DNA from: Cymodocea nodosa
Lineage: Eukaryota; Streptophyta; Magnoliopsida; Alismatales; Cymodoceaceae
Assembly (NCBI GenBank): GCA_036874045.1
Contig: CM072340.1
Span: 3,797,001-3,861,000, forward strand
Length of the DNA stretch: 64,000 bases
Reading direction: 5' to 3'
The translations under genes were made by a program, and so were the position numbers. Shown piece after piece: positions 22,229 through 33,430 of the stretch (its first letter is position 1; every line of letters starts with the position of its first letter). A model generated the notes under the pieces. That model saw only the letters and a list, made by a program, of their open reading frames with translations, was not told the origin of the DNA and did no database searches.

Positions 22229-23874
22229 TGTAGGATCGTATGGCTATACAAGAGGGGGTGAATTGTGTATTTTTAATATTTTTTGAAATATAATTGAAAC
22301 TTTAAAACTCAAAAAAAAGTCGAGACATTGTTTACATAAAATCATTTTTATTCAAGGTTTCAATTACAATATACAATTCAATTCTCCTCAGAAATTGTAG
22401 ATGCAATTATATCTCGATACCATGTATCATCTAAACAATTTCATAATTACAAACAGAGAAAACTAATTTGCGAAATTTAAAACATTTCTCCCTGTTTGAG
22501 ATCTTTCTTCTTCTTCTTTCTTCTTCTTCAGCAATTCTTCAATGACGAATATCTTGTCTTTTCATGCTTCACTGAATTTGCTTTCTTCTGATACTTCAAA
22601 TCTTCAGTGACGAAAATCTTACCTTTTTATGCTTCACTGAATTTTCTTCCTTCTGATACTTCAAATCTTCAGTGACATAAATCTGACCTTTTCTGCTTCA
22701 CTGAATTTTCTTCCACTTGAGAGATTTTCCCCGAGAAGGTGTTTTTGATCCCTGAAAAAGATTTTTCTTTTGGTGTGCAGGGATGGTTTGATCCTTGAAA
22801 AGATTTTTCTTTTTGTGTGCAATGATGGTTTGATCAACGAGAACTCTATGCCTTTTATACTATATCTTCATTTCATGCATATCCTCCACATTTAATCACT
22901 ACCAGTTTTCCACATCTCTATGTCTTTTCTTTTTCCTTCATCGAAACACACATGTTCCAACCCACGTTTATATTTCGAATTTACTTTAATCATCAGTCTT
23001 GGAACTCTGAAAAATTTCCTGCAAAATAAACTTTCTCGTCCAAAAGTTTTTCATCAATGTAATAAGAAGTCGTTACTTTAATGTTAACTAAATGAGTAAC
23101 ACAAGTATATATATATAACTTAACGTTTCTAACTTAACGAGTTCACCATGTGCCATTTCACGTGACAACTACTGTAGCTAACTCAATGAACTAAGTCCAT
23201 GGTATTATGCTATCTCAACGAACCATCTCTGTTGTGTTATGATAACTCAACGAACCAGTAATAAACAAATGTTTTTATAATAAGAATTTTACCACATGCA
23301 AAAATAACAACTTAAGTTTATAACGCTAACCCAACGTGTTGCCTTAGTGTTCAATATAGCAACTCAATGCGTTTAGTTATGTTAACTTAACGAGTTAAAC
23401 ATGTGCACCTCACGTGATACAATACAACATTCGTAACTTATAATTTCACCATGTGTATAACACTAACTTAACGAGTTCATCTCTTCTTTTACTCACTAAC
23501 TTAACGAGTTATCACGTGACCTATTTTAACCTATAAGCATCTAACTTAACGAGTTCTCACGTGACCTCTATACAAACAAAACTCTAACTTAACGAGTTGT
23601 CTAAACGTGCATTGTTCATGATATAGAAAATATAACATTAAAACATATCATGCTTTTCAATAAAAACACACATTAACTTAACGTTTAGTTAAATGAGAAA
23701 TTAATGCAACGAAACGACTAGTTATTAACTTCAGATCTAATACAGACAAGTATTTATATCAGTAAGCTTTTTCTGTATTAATTGATGATTTTAATTTCTT
23801 TTCACAAGCAATAGTAATTGAGCAAATATGATTATTTTCATTCAGCACACATCATCAAAAAAAAATACTCAACA
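22229..23874 (-). repeat. element D 3' LTR
   Basis: 1,646 bp, plus-strand ends TGTAGGATCG and ACTCAACA. Near its left end it has the block ACAAGAGGGGGTGAATTGTG, then several ATCTTCAGTGACG-type repeats, a TATA box (minus TATAAAAGG, 22852-22860) and, at 23080-23620, an array of TAACTTAACGAGTT motifs interspersed with CACGTGA. It lacks the extra dyad block of about 190 bp seen in the solo LTR at 33431. Confidence 0.93.
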
Positions 23875-23890
23875 ATCTCCCCCTTTTTGA
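23875..23890 (-). other. element D polypurine tract
   Basis: The minus strand reads CAAAAAGGGGGAGAT immediately before the LTR start TGTTGAGTATT. It is a textbook position and identifies this LTR as the 3' one. Confidence 0.88.
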
Positions 23891-24659
23891 TGATGACAAA
23901 ACCACATTAAATCAATTATGAAATATGTTTAACTCAACAAAGCACCTTCGTTGGGTTAACTTTTAATTCAACAAACTTGTTTGTTGACTAAAGTTCACTT
24001 AAGCTTATTTCTATTGTTTATGTAAATTTTACCTCTCAGAACTAAAACTCTCAGATGTCAATAATTATATAAGTATCAGTTTTCTAATTATCATCTGTCA
24101 GATTACAATAACCATTCAATATCATCTCCTTTTATAATATATATATGCAATTAAGATCATAATCATCTTTTTATAATATTTCTCCCCATTTTTGTCATTA
24201 ATCAAAAAGATAATTACAGAGAATATATATAAATATATAAGAGAATTACAACAACAATTTCTGTAAACAAGAATAATAATTGAACACATTTACAGAAAAA
24301 TGTATTGTTCAATGAATCAAACAAGTAATACAAACATTACATTTTGTATTCAGAAACAAACAAAAACAGTTATCGACCCCTCCTAAGTATATCACTTATA
24401 GCATTACATATTTTATCTCCTAGATGCCTAATATCATTTCTGATGTCGTTAAGTACTACATCTAAGTCAGGAGGTAGTTGGGTTTGCTGTTCTACTTGAA
24501 CTAAATAACTTTGTTGTTATTGTATATGGTCTGTATCAGGTTGTTGTTGTTGTTGTCGTTGAGGTTTATGAATGGCCTGTAATTTTTGCAAATCTTTGAC
24601 ACTAAATGCTCTCATGCCTTTAGTTTCAGAGGACCAGTCAGATAAAGTCAATTAGCTTG
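23891..24659 (-). other. element D 3' untranslated region
   Basis: AT-rich DNA between the third ORF and the purine tract with no sustained frame. It includes short GTTGTTGTTGTTGT-type and AT runs (24510-24560, 24140-24240). It is part of the retroelement by position, and I see no other feature in it. Confidence 0.6.
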
Positions 24660-26659
24660 CAAGGATTCTACATACACCATCACCATCAAATAACTTTGAA
24701 CTCATATGCCTGTAATTGAGACATAAATACATCAAACCAATTTATTTGAATTCTATTCAGCAGGCCATAAGTTGCATATAAACAGCTTCTGCTGACTTCC
24801 AAATTGTGACCAACTCTCTGAAATAAATTTACATGCAATATATTTGCAATAAACCTTGCCTCTGCATTCAGATTTTCCATTAATATCATTTCAGAATATA
24901 CATCTGGAATTTTTGATAAAGACTGAATGTTCCATTCCAGTTGTCTTATCATGTCAAATCAGTTGGTAACAACAACACCTTCATTCTTTAATCCTAAAAC
25001 TTCAAAAATTAACTCAGGAGACAATATAAACTCCTATTCATTTATTTGAGTTTTCAGAAAATTTCCATTCTTGACTAGATCGCTATAAAAAGCTGCAATA
25101 AGCTCTGTGTATTGCTTCCATTTCGTTCCTACTGGCAAGAATTTAATGAGGCCTTGAAACTCAAATAGATCTCTTATGTCCATCAAATTTCTGAACTTTA
25201 TTGGACGAGCATGCAGAATCTGACATGTAATCAGATTATTGTATTTCTGCAATGCTTCTTCAGATCTAAAATGAATTGAATTACCTTGAATTTGTAATAT
25301 TGTACACAAAGAAGGTGATACCTGAAGCCATGATTCAGAGTTTAATTCATCTTCAGGAACCTCTTTTTCAAAATGAATGTCATGTTGTTCCTCTTCCAAA
25401 ATATTATCTTGAAGCTGCTCAGGTAAGCTTGATTCTTCAACTTCAACAGTGTTAGGAGCATTGTCAATATTCTCAACATTCATCTTTTCAATCTCTATAG
25501 AATGTTCAGAGTTCAATTTTTCCACAAATTCTACAGCCGGTGTATCTATTTGTAATTATTCATTTTGTTCAACAGATAATTCCATTGATTCATGTTGTGA
25601 ATTCTCAGACTTTGCTTCTATAGATTCCGTAGAAGGCTGGTTAACTTTTAGCTCTTCTGGAGTCTTAACATTTTCAATATCTGCTACTCCAGACAATTCA
25701 GCCTTTGAACTAGTTACTGCCTCAACATTGTCAATTATATCTGCAATAACTTGTTCAATGTCAGGTGCCTGATGCTCTGATTTGTCAATATCTACATCAT
25801 CAGGACTTGTACTAATAGAAAAACTTGAGCTCATATTTGACTTGTATTTCTTCTCAAGCTTTCTAGCAAGGAAAAATAAAGTCTCATTATCTTCATCAAT
25901 TTCAGTGTGCTCAAAACTGATGAGTTTATTAGATGCACAATAAGGTACAATGTCTAGACATACATTGTCCTTTGGAAATAAATTTTCATCTGATTTTCCT
26001 TTTTCAATAGACTTTGTTTCCTTAGACATAATTTTTCTAACTTTCCTTCTTCTATAACATTTCTGTTTCTCCTTTTCAAGTATTGCTATTTTCTTTTCAA
26101 ATTGCTCCATAAAAGTTTTCTGCTTTAATTCTTCTAAGGCACTTTCTATTGCAACGGCCTTTCGAAGACTGTTAACTTTTGTTTTGTCTACAGCAATATC
26201 TGATTCTACTTGTTTTGAATATAAAGGAGTAGGGATAGCTGATTCATGCTCTTCCTCAAATGCATGTAGTCTTGTACCGTTTATAGGAGTTTGAGGAGTT
26301 CTATTTGATGAACCTACACCTTTTTCCAAATATTTTGCATACTGTTCCAAAAATGCAATCTTAGTACATTTCATTCTGTATTCTCTATCAAATTTACTAC
26401 GAATACCCATGTATGTAATATTTGCATCAGTATGTTGAAGTTCTTGTCTAACTTCATTTAGTATACCTTCAAGAAAGAAGTAATCTTTATAAATTTCAGC
26501 TAACCTTCTATCCACTCGAAGTATTTTCTTGAACCAAGTACGTGGAACTTCATCATTCTCTATTTCTTTTCCTTTTGCATCTCTTCTGCTTTTTCCTTTT
26601 CCTCTACCACGACCTTTGTAGAACTTGGAGACCATCGTCGCAGGTTGTAATAGCAACAA
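24660..26659 (-). pseudogene. element D third ORF (SIRE 'envelope-like' position)
   Basis: One protein of roughly 650 codons, split by stops near 25555, 25033 and 24955. It starts in a basic region (GRGRGKGKSRRDAKGK), continues with a charged Glu/Ser-rich middle (residues about 100-450), then a folded-looking C-terminal domain (SLCTILQIQGNSIHF, FEFQGLIKFLP, LIAAFYSDLVKNGN, ATYGLL). It follows pol, as in SIRE/Maximus elements, where such ORFs are called env-like by position. I see no clear signal peptide or membrane segment, so an envelope role is not supported. Element F has a counterpart at 52936-55077 with the same C-terminal layout. Confidence 0.7.
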
Positions 26660-28222
26660 GTGGGAAAGATTTTCTTGACAAAGTTTACAAATAACCTAAG
26701 TACCCGTGTAATAAGTGTTTAAATAAGGTTTTTAGGCGTATAACTCAATGTGAAGAGAAGTCAAGTTTAGAAATTAAATAAATATTGAATAAAGTTTATT
26801 CAATCAAAGTACCTGAAATATTCAAGTATAACTCATTGAGTTAACTAACCTAACGAGTAAAACGTTGTCTAAAGGCATTTTTACACGTTACCTTATCTAA
26901 CATAACGTCTAGTTAGTACACTTAAACAATTTTCGAATGCTTCCAACTGAAACGTTCCGAAAACAACACACATGGTAAACTTAACATTATCTTGAGAACA
27001 TTGTAAACTATTTGAACATTTTGTCTTTTGAATCTAAAATAGTTTATTTGTCATTTTAAATTAGTTCATCAAGATTTTAAGAGGGCATTAATTCAGATTA
27101 ACTAAGATTTGTATTCTAAATTATATTAATCTATTTTTGACAATGTTAATCCTCCCCCTACAAATATACTTCAAATATATTCAATCAGCATACAAAATAT
27201 ACTTGTAGTGACAATAGATGTTAAGTATAACTATACTTTTAAATTTTCTTTTCAAAAACTTCTGTTATCTTGAGATCATCAAAAATGATTTCCAGAATCA
27301 ATTCCTACTGTATATGAATCAGAACACAACTTTGAACTCAATGTGATTAATTCAAGAAGAATAAAAGAATGTATCTCAAATAAACGTTTTCAAAAGTACT
27401 AATGTTGATTCAATAAATCAATAGTCATATTGGTAGAAACTATATACGATTCAAAGATATCTGTAATTAATGAAACAACTTTTTCTTTTCAAAACAGTAA
27501 ATATTGATAATTTTCTTTAAAAGTTAGTTTGAAAAGCTTGAATCATATAAGAGCTTTCTAATGTACCCATGTAATGAGCTTTTAGTCAACAATCCCAAAT
27601 CTGATCAGGACCTTAGGTTGCCAGATTTAAAGAATCCTTTTTTAGGACAACAATCCTTACATACCTATCTACTCAAGTACAAAAGTCTCGTGATCAAACT
27701 GATCAATAAACTCTCAAAGATTTTCACTTTGTAAGCACTTTTCATTTTAAGCACAGTATATATGTATTCCATTAATACAGATGCAATAAAAACACAAATC
27801 TCATACAATTTTTACTTCTATGATTGTATTGAGAATATGAATCAGTTTCAATAAGCTTATACTTTTGATTAATAGTTTAAGATGAGTGACATATAACTTA
27901 TTCTACAAGTTTAATCAATTAAGTCAAATTTATGCATGATCATATGCATTTTCCTTGATTCAAAGAAAACATTTAATCAAAATTTCAGAATGTCAGAAGT
28001 ATTTAATGTTTTTCATTTACATTTCCACTTAAAATCGTAAAAACCATTAAAATTGATAAACTACTTAAAATCAATAAGATACTACTATGATTTTACAGTA
28101 AATACATAATATCTTAAGTAGTAGTTTAGATATTACTTAGATATTTATAATAAGTCTATAATATCTATGAGGTGAACAACATCATCAATAATATTTATCT
28201 TTTTATGTGGAGTTTAAGCATT
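26660..28222 (-). other. element D spacer between pol and third ORF
   Basis: About 1.5 kb of AT-rich sequence without a sustained frame. It holds one short run of the family motif (AACTCATTGAGTTAACTAACCTAACGAG, seen in parts at 26830-26865) near the ORF start. Element F has a similar-length spacer (51374-52935). Its equivalent in other SIRE elements is also non-coding. Confidence 0.6.
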
Positions 28223-29003
28223 TTACACATCACATAGCCTACAAATACCTAAATTTAATCTAATGTTGCAGAATGTATTTTCGTCTAGAAGTTTTGTAAA
28301 TATATCAGCTAATTGATTTTTACTAGACACAAATTCTAATTTAATTTTTCCTTTAATTACGTTATCTCTTAGAAAATGATGTCTAACCTCTATATGCTTT
28401 GCTCTTGAATGTAATACAGGATTTTTGGAAAGATTTATTGTAGAACTACTGTCACAATAAATCTTAGTTGTATCATAAGATAATCCAAAATCTTCTAAAG
28501 TTTGCCTTATCCGTGCAACACAGTGCAGCAGCAACATATTCAGCTTCTGTAGTAGAAAGTGCTACACAGTTTTGCTTTTTACTAAACCATGACACCAAAT
28601 TATTTCCCAATAATTGACATGTGCCACTGGTACTCTTTCTATCAGATTTAGATCCTGCATAATCAACATCAGTATATCCTATAAGATCTATTGAACTATC
28701 CTTAGAATAATACAGTCCGAAATTTTTAGTTCCTTGTATATATCTAAATATTCTTTTAACTGCTATTAAGTGTGATTCTTTAGGATTAGATTGAAATCTA
28801 GCACAAACACACACAACAAATATAATATCAGGTCTACTAGCAGTCAAATAAAGTAAAGAACCAATCATACTTCTATATTTTTTTTGATCTATAGATTTTC
28901 CTATGTCATCAATATCTAACTTTAAAGTAGTACTCATAGGAGTTCCTCGAATCCTTGTATCATTAGAATTAAATTTCTTAAGCATTTCATCTACATATTT
29001 TTC
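28223..29003 (-). pseudogene. element D RT tail and RNase H
   Basis: 28473-28985 gives the RT C-terminal part and RNase H start (STTLKLDIDDIGKS, LTASRPDIIFVVC, TDVDYAGSKSDRKSTSG, STTEAEYVAAALCC). A one-base shift near 28515 moves the rest into the frame 28223-28537 (YDTTKIYCDSSSTINLSKNP, HFLRDNVIKGKIKLEFV, LADIFTKLLDE). RT upstream of KYVDEMLKKF, including YVDD, is absent because of the deletion at about 29003. Confidence 0.88.
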
Positions 29004-29270
29004 CTAATTTAAAAATATACCTTTATCTTTTATGACACTCAGCAAATTAAATCCTAGGTTTTCTACATATAGTACATTCGAAATAACACAAGTAGGAGTT
29101 ATTTGAACATTGCCCATACCTATGATTTTATCTTTGCTTTTGTTTCCAAATGTTACACTTCCTTTCATGGTATTTGTAAAATTTTGTAATAAACTTTTTT
29201 GTCTGGTCATGTGACTTGATGCTCCACTATCCAAGATCCATTTTGATGTTGTTTCCTCCTACAACACAAA
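29004..29270 (-). pseudogene. element D protease, fused to RT tail by deletion
   Basis: MDSGASSHMTRQKSLLQNF carries an intact retropepsin DSGAS motif, followed by VTFGNKSKDKIIGMG and VENLGFNLLSV. Right after KDKGIFLN comes a stop and then EKYVDEMLKKF, which belongs to RT. KGIF-like words occur both just after protease and at this point in RT (compare VEKGIFMYQKKY in element F, 50545-50580), so a short repeat probably mediated loss of the integrase and RT core. Confidence 0.85.
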
Positions 29271-31239
29271 TTAAGAAAAACGTTTTCTTGGTACCCAATG
29301 TTGTTGAGGACCAAGTTCATTAAACGCATATTTCTTCTTTTTGTTTAAAAATAGTTTAACATTATCATTTATATTCTTATTAGTTGTAAGTACTATTGAT
29401 TTATCATTAGCTTCATACTCACATATAGCATTATTGCTTTTACAATCATTCTTTTTGTTTTCAGATGTAGTATAATCAAGACCAAACATATTTTTATCAA
29501 ATGTTAATTTATTTTGGTCATGCTTATACATTTCAGTAAGTTCATACCAAGATTTTGTACTTGTATTAACATTTTCCGTACATACAAAATCTTTTTCTGC
29601 ACAAGAATTTTTAGTTTTATCACATGCAGAATGAGTAATTGGTCTAATACTAGTGTATTGAATTACATGCTCAGGTTTCTGAATTTTCAGTTTACTACAA
29701 TTGTCTGAAATTTTAGAAACATTAGAAACTGAATTTCCAGAACATGAAACAAGATTTTTAGAAACATTTATAGTCATGTTAGAGGTACAATTTGACAAAT
29801 CACATTGATTTATATTATTTCTGCATGATTCATCCCTTGAAGTACCTACTTCTACATATTTATTACCTTGTTTCATAATAAAAGGAATTTTAGTCTTAGA
29901 TTTACTTGAACTGCAACTAATAAATCCTTTATTGGCTTGAGATTCAGGATATTCAGGATAATCAAATCCTAAGCCAAATTTATAAGACACCGCAGGGGTA
30001 CTAGTTTGTTTGTCTAACTTAGTTTGACTTAAATTCCATTTGTCAATGGTAGAATTTAAATATTGCTCTCTCAGTTTTAATTTATCTATCTCTAATTCAA
30101 GTTCATTTACATTGTTTCTCAACATTTCATTTTCAGATTCTATCTTTAATTTTTCAGCATTTATATTCTGTATTTGTTCATGCAAGATACATTCATTAAA
30201 TCTAAATTTTTGCAAATCTCTAGCATGATTTTCATTATCACATTTAAACTTTTCTAAAGTAGTAGACAGGAAACAATTTTCTTCTTCCATAATGGATGAA
30301 GATTTTCTAATATTCTTATTTTCCAGTTTACATACTTTAAGTTTTTGTAATAATGCATGATAAGCACATAATAATTCATCAAAGTTGAAATCTGAATGAC
30401 TTTTAGGATCAGATATTACCTCAGACTCATCTGCCATGAAGCACACATGAGCAACGTCTTCTAACTCTTGTTCTCCTTCTGAATGTGAAGATTTTGATGC
30501 TGATTCCTCAGATTCAGACTCTTCAGACGTGTCATCCCAAGTGACCTTCAAAGTCTTTTTCTTGTAAAACCTTTTCTGAGTTTTCTGAGCTGTCTTCTTC
30601 TGATTTGTCCTACTTTGCTTTTCATTTTTCCTCATAGGACAATCTAGAGAAAGATGTCCAGGTTTCTTACAGTTGTAACATTCATACTTTCTAGATGAAG
30701 AATTCTTGTCATTTAGTGATTTTGATGTTGAGGGTTTATCATTTTTGTTTCTTTGCTATTTCCTAGCTTTCCATGCTTTCTTGAATTTCCTAGTCAGCAA
30801 AATCAAATCCTCGTCAGAATCAGTAGATATATCAGAATCTGAATTAATTTCGAAGGCTATTTCTTTCTTCTTTTTTAGTCTGTTGTGACTTAGTGATTCA
30901 TTTAATTGAACTTCATAAGCTGTTAAATTTCCTATAAGTTCATTCATAGTATAAACATTTAAATCTCGTGATTCCTCAATTGATGTTACTTTCTAAGACC
31001 ATTTAGAACTTAGGGATCTGAGAATTTTCCTCACCAAATCCTTCTGTTCAAAATTCTTTCCTAAACATTTTAAAGAGTTTATGATATCAAGAAATCTAGA
31101 AAACATCTCAGAAATATTTTCGTCTTCATGCATCTTAAAGAGTTCATACGTATGAATCAACATGTTTATTTTAGTCTCTTTAACTTGAGAAGTACCTTCA
31201 TGTGAAACTTCTAATGCATGCCACACCTCATAAGCAGAT
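29271..31239 (-). pseudogene. element D gag, N-terminally truncated
   Basis: 30635-31239 is gag proper: VWHALEVSHEGTSQVKE cut short at the right edge, RKILRSLSSKW, NELIGNLTAYEVQL, ISTDSDEDLILLTRKFKKAW, then the zinc knuckle CYNCKKPGHLSLDC (about 30640-30690). 29271-30635 is one 454-codon open frame: a basic start, an acidic Ser/Glu stretch, a long Lys/Glu/Asn coiled-coil-like region and a Cys/Ser/Asn-rich tail. Stops at about 30757 and 30991 split the N-terminal part. The first third is deleted at 31240. Confidence 0.87.
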
Positions 31240-32270
31240 TTCTATGCCTTTTATACTGTATCTTCATTTCATGCATATCCTTCACGTTTAATCACTACTA
31301 GTTTTCCACTTCTCCACGTCTTTTCTTTTTCCTTCATCGAAACACACATGTTCCAACCCACATTTATATTTCGAATTTCCTTTAATCATCAGTCTTGGAT
31401 CTTTGAAAAATTTCCTACAAAATAAACTTTCTCGTCCAAAAGTTTTTCATCAATGTAATAAGAAGTCGTTACTTTAATGTTAACTAAACGAGTAACACAA
31501 GTATATATATATAACTTAACGTTTCTAACTTAACGAGTCACCATGTGCCATTTCACGTGACAAGTACTGTAGCTAACTCAACGAACTAAGTCTGTGGTGT
31601 TATGCTATCTCAACGAACCATCTCCGTTGTGTTATGATAACTCAACGAACCAGTAATAAACAAATGTTTTTATAATAAGAATTTTATCACGTGCAAAAAT
31701 AACAACTTAAGTTTATAACGCTAACCTAACGCGTTGCCTTAGCGTTCAATATAGCAACTCAACGCGTTTAGTTATGTTAACTTAACGAGTTAAACATGTG
31801 CACCTCACGTGATACAATACAACATTCGTAACTTATAATTTCACCACGTGTATAACACTAACTTAACGAGTTCGTCTCTTCTTTTACTCACTAACTTAAT
31901 GAGTTATCACGTGACTTATTTTAACCTTTAAGTCTCTAACTTAACGAGTTTTCACGTAACCTCTATACAAACAAAACTCTAACTTAACGAGTTGTCTAAA
32001 CGTGCACTGTTCATGATATAGAAAATATAACATTAAAACATATCATGCTTTTCAATAAAAACACACATTAACTTAACGTTTAGTTAAATGAGAAATTAAT
32101 GCAACAAAATGACTAGTTATTAACTTCAGATCCAATACAGACAAGTATTTATATCAGTAAGCTTTTTCTGTATTAATTGATGATTTTAATTTCTTTTCAC
32201 AAGCAATAGTAATTAAGCAAATACGATTATTTTCATTCAGCACACATCATCAAAACAAAAATACTCAACA
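31240..32270 (-). repeat. element D 5' LTR, truncated
   Basis: Matches the right two-thirds of the 3' LTR (22845-23874), with ends CTATGCCTTTTATAC and ATACTCAACA. The R-U5 part, primer site and start of gag are gone, so the LTR TATA box (31247-31256, minus TATAAAAGG) now lies about 10 bp from gag coding sequence. The arm is an inverted match to the solo LTR at 33431-34660. Confidence 0.9.
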
Positions 32271-32275
32271 ACTTT

Positions 32276-32347
32276 CACAAACAATAGTAATTGAGTAAAT
32301 ATGATTACATTCGTTTAGCACACATCATCAAAACAAAATACTCAACA
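32276..32347 (-). repeat. element C 5' LTR, piece 3 of 3
   Basis: 72 bp (CACAAACAATAGTAATTGAG to AAATACTCAACA) matching the outer end of the D LTR. It lies just past the right ACTTT repeat of element D. Joined with 9661-10704 and 21698-22228 it gives about 1,647 bp, close to the 1,646-bp D LTR, which supports the nesting model. Candidate target-site sequence to its right: AAATG (32348-32352). Confidence 0.88.
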
Positions 32348-32769
32348 AAATGGCAAAGCAATATAATCCAAATGTAGTAGAGAAAGGGTAATATATCATT
32401 TCCAATGTAATGTGTTGGAGTGTCAAATGTTTCAATGCTAAAAATATACGACAATTGTAGATCGACAAAAGAAAAAACCAAGTGAAAGAGGAACTTACTC
32501 CATTGCAGATCAACGGAGGCGCTATTTAGGGAGAAAGTCGTGGAGGTGTTGTTTAGGGTTGCGGAGGTGATGAGGGTATTTTGGACTTTCAATCGGTGAT
32601 GCCTTGCTAGAGTTGGGAAAATACAATGTCCAAAAATATGCTTTGTTGGTCGTCGTTGTAGCTCTAGCGCTTCTAGCATTGATGAAGAGCTCGACTATTT
32701 GTTTAAAGCATGCTCCTGGCATGCTTTCCAACGTAGAGGTGCACTCCAACTCCTCTACCAAACATAGCC
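32348..32769 (-). mobile_element. MITE-like element, truncated by element C
   Basis: Read on the minus strand from 32769 it starts GGCTATGTTTGGTAGAGG, preceded by TTA. Such ends are typical of Tourist/PIF-Harbinger MITEs with a TTA/TAA target. The flank 32770-32835 matches (reverse complement) 44523-44583, where the same words run through AACTTAG with no element present, so that copy is a natural empty site. The other end is missing because element C LTR begins at 32347. The short frames inside are not genes. Confidence 0.45.
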
Positions 32770-33099
32770 TAAGTTACTGAAATTAAATCTTGTTCGTGAA
32801 ATTACTTGTTACTTATAAAAAAATATACTTTAGCTGATAAGACAATTTGCTTATTGGTAAGCTAGAGAATTACCTACCAAGAGAACTAGCAGAATGATCA
32901 AAAACGTTAACATTCCATATCTCAATTTGTTGCATCAAGAAGTATGATCAAAGATTCTAATTTGACTAGAGAACAATTCTTATCATTAACACAAGGAAGT
33001 ATAAAACAATATAGACAATACTTTAAAAAATAGAGCATACAATAAAAATCATATATAGTTCCAAAAAAGAGCATTACAAAGAGAACACCCAAGGAAAAT
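32770..33099. other. non-coding, flank shared with 44523-44583
   Basis: 32770-32835 is the inverted paralogue of 44523-44583, probably old copia 3' flank. The rest, to 33099, is AT-rich with no frame, repeat or RNA gene that I can support. It may be the left part of the older LTR that continues at 33100. Confidence 0.35.
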
Positions 33100-33430
33100 C
33101 ATTTATAAACAAGAGATTGCTCATCTTTAAGCATCAATGAGCAAACCAAAAGATTAGATATAAAGCTCTCACTATGCTTTCATTATGACAAAGAAAAGTC
33201 AAGTTGTTGGTTAAAAGTTTCGACTTAAAAACTTTAAATTGCTATGGGTTAGAGCTTCGACCAAAAAACTCGTGTATGGTGGGTTCTTACTTTGACCTTA
33301 AAGCAAATATTGTAAGTGAAATAGATAGTAAAACCTAAGTGAAGCTTGAGGGAGAACTAGCCATTAGGGGTGAACCACTTAAAATTCATTGTGTCCTCTT
33401 ATCTTGTGTTATTTTCATTATTGAATTAAC
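33100..33430 (+). repeat. older copia LTR (J), left part
   Basis: Contains words typical of the R region of copia LTRs: TTGACCTTAAAGCAAATATTGTAAGTGA seen in parts, CTTGAGGGAGAACTAGCC, then GGTGAACCACTTAAAATTCATTGTGTC, comparable with the F LTR at 56815-56840. It is interrupted at 33430 by a solo LTR and resumes at 35215. Its left end is not defined. Confidence 0.45.

Larger units (their letters stand above)
22229..32270 (-). mobile_element. element D: SIRE-like Ty1/copia retrotransposon with internal deletions
   Basis: About 10 kb. On the minus strand: truncated 5' LTR (32270-31240), gag, protease, RT tail and RNase H, a 1.5-kb spacer, a long third ORF, a purine tract and a 3' LTR (23874-22229). 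The 5-bp repeat ACTTT at 22224-22228 and 32271-32275 fixes both outer ends. It inserted into element C, a member of the same family and in the same orientation. Two deletions are visible: R-U5/primer site/gag start at 31240, and most of integrase plus RT core near 29003. Confidence 0.92.

Noticed and set aside
32305..32761. Overlapping minus-strand frames right of element C LTR
   Set aside because: They fall in a MITE-like element, show no domain, and overlap one another in different frames.
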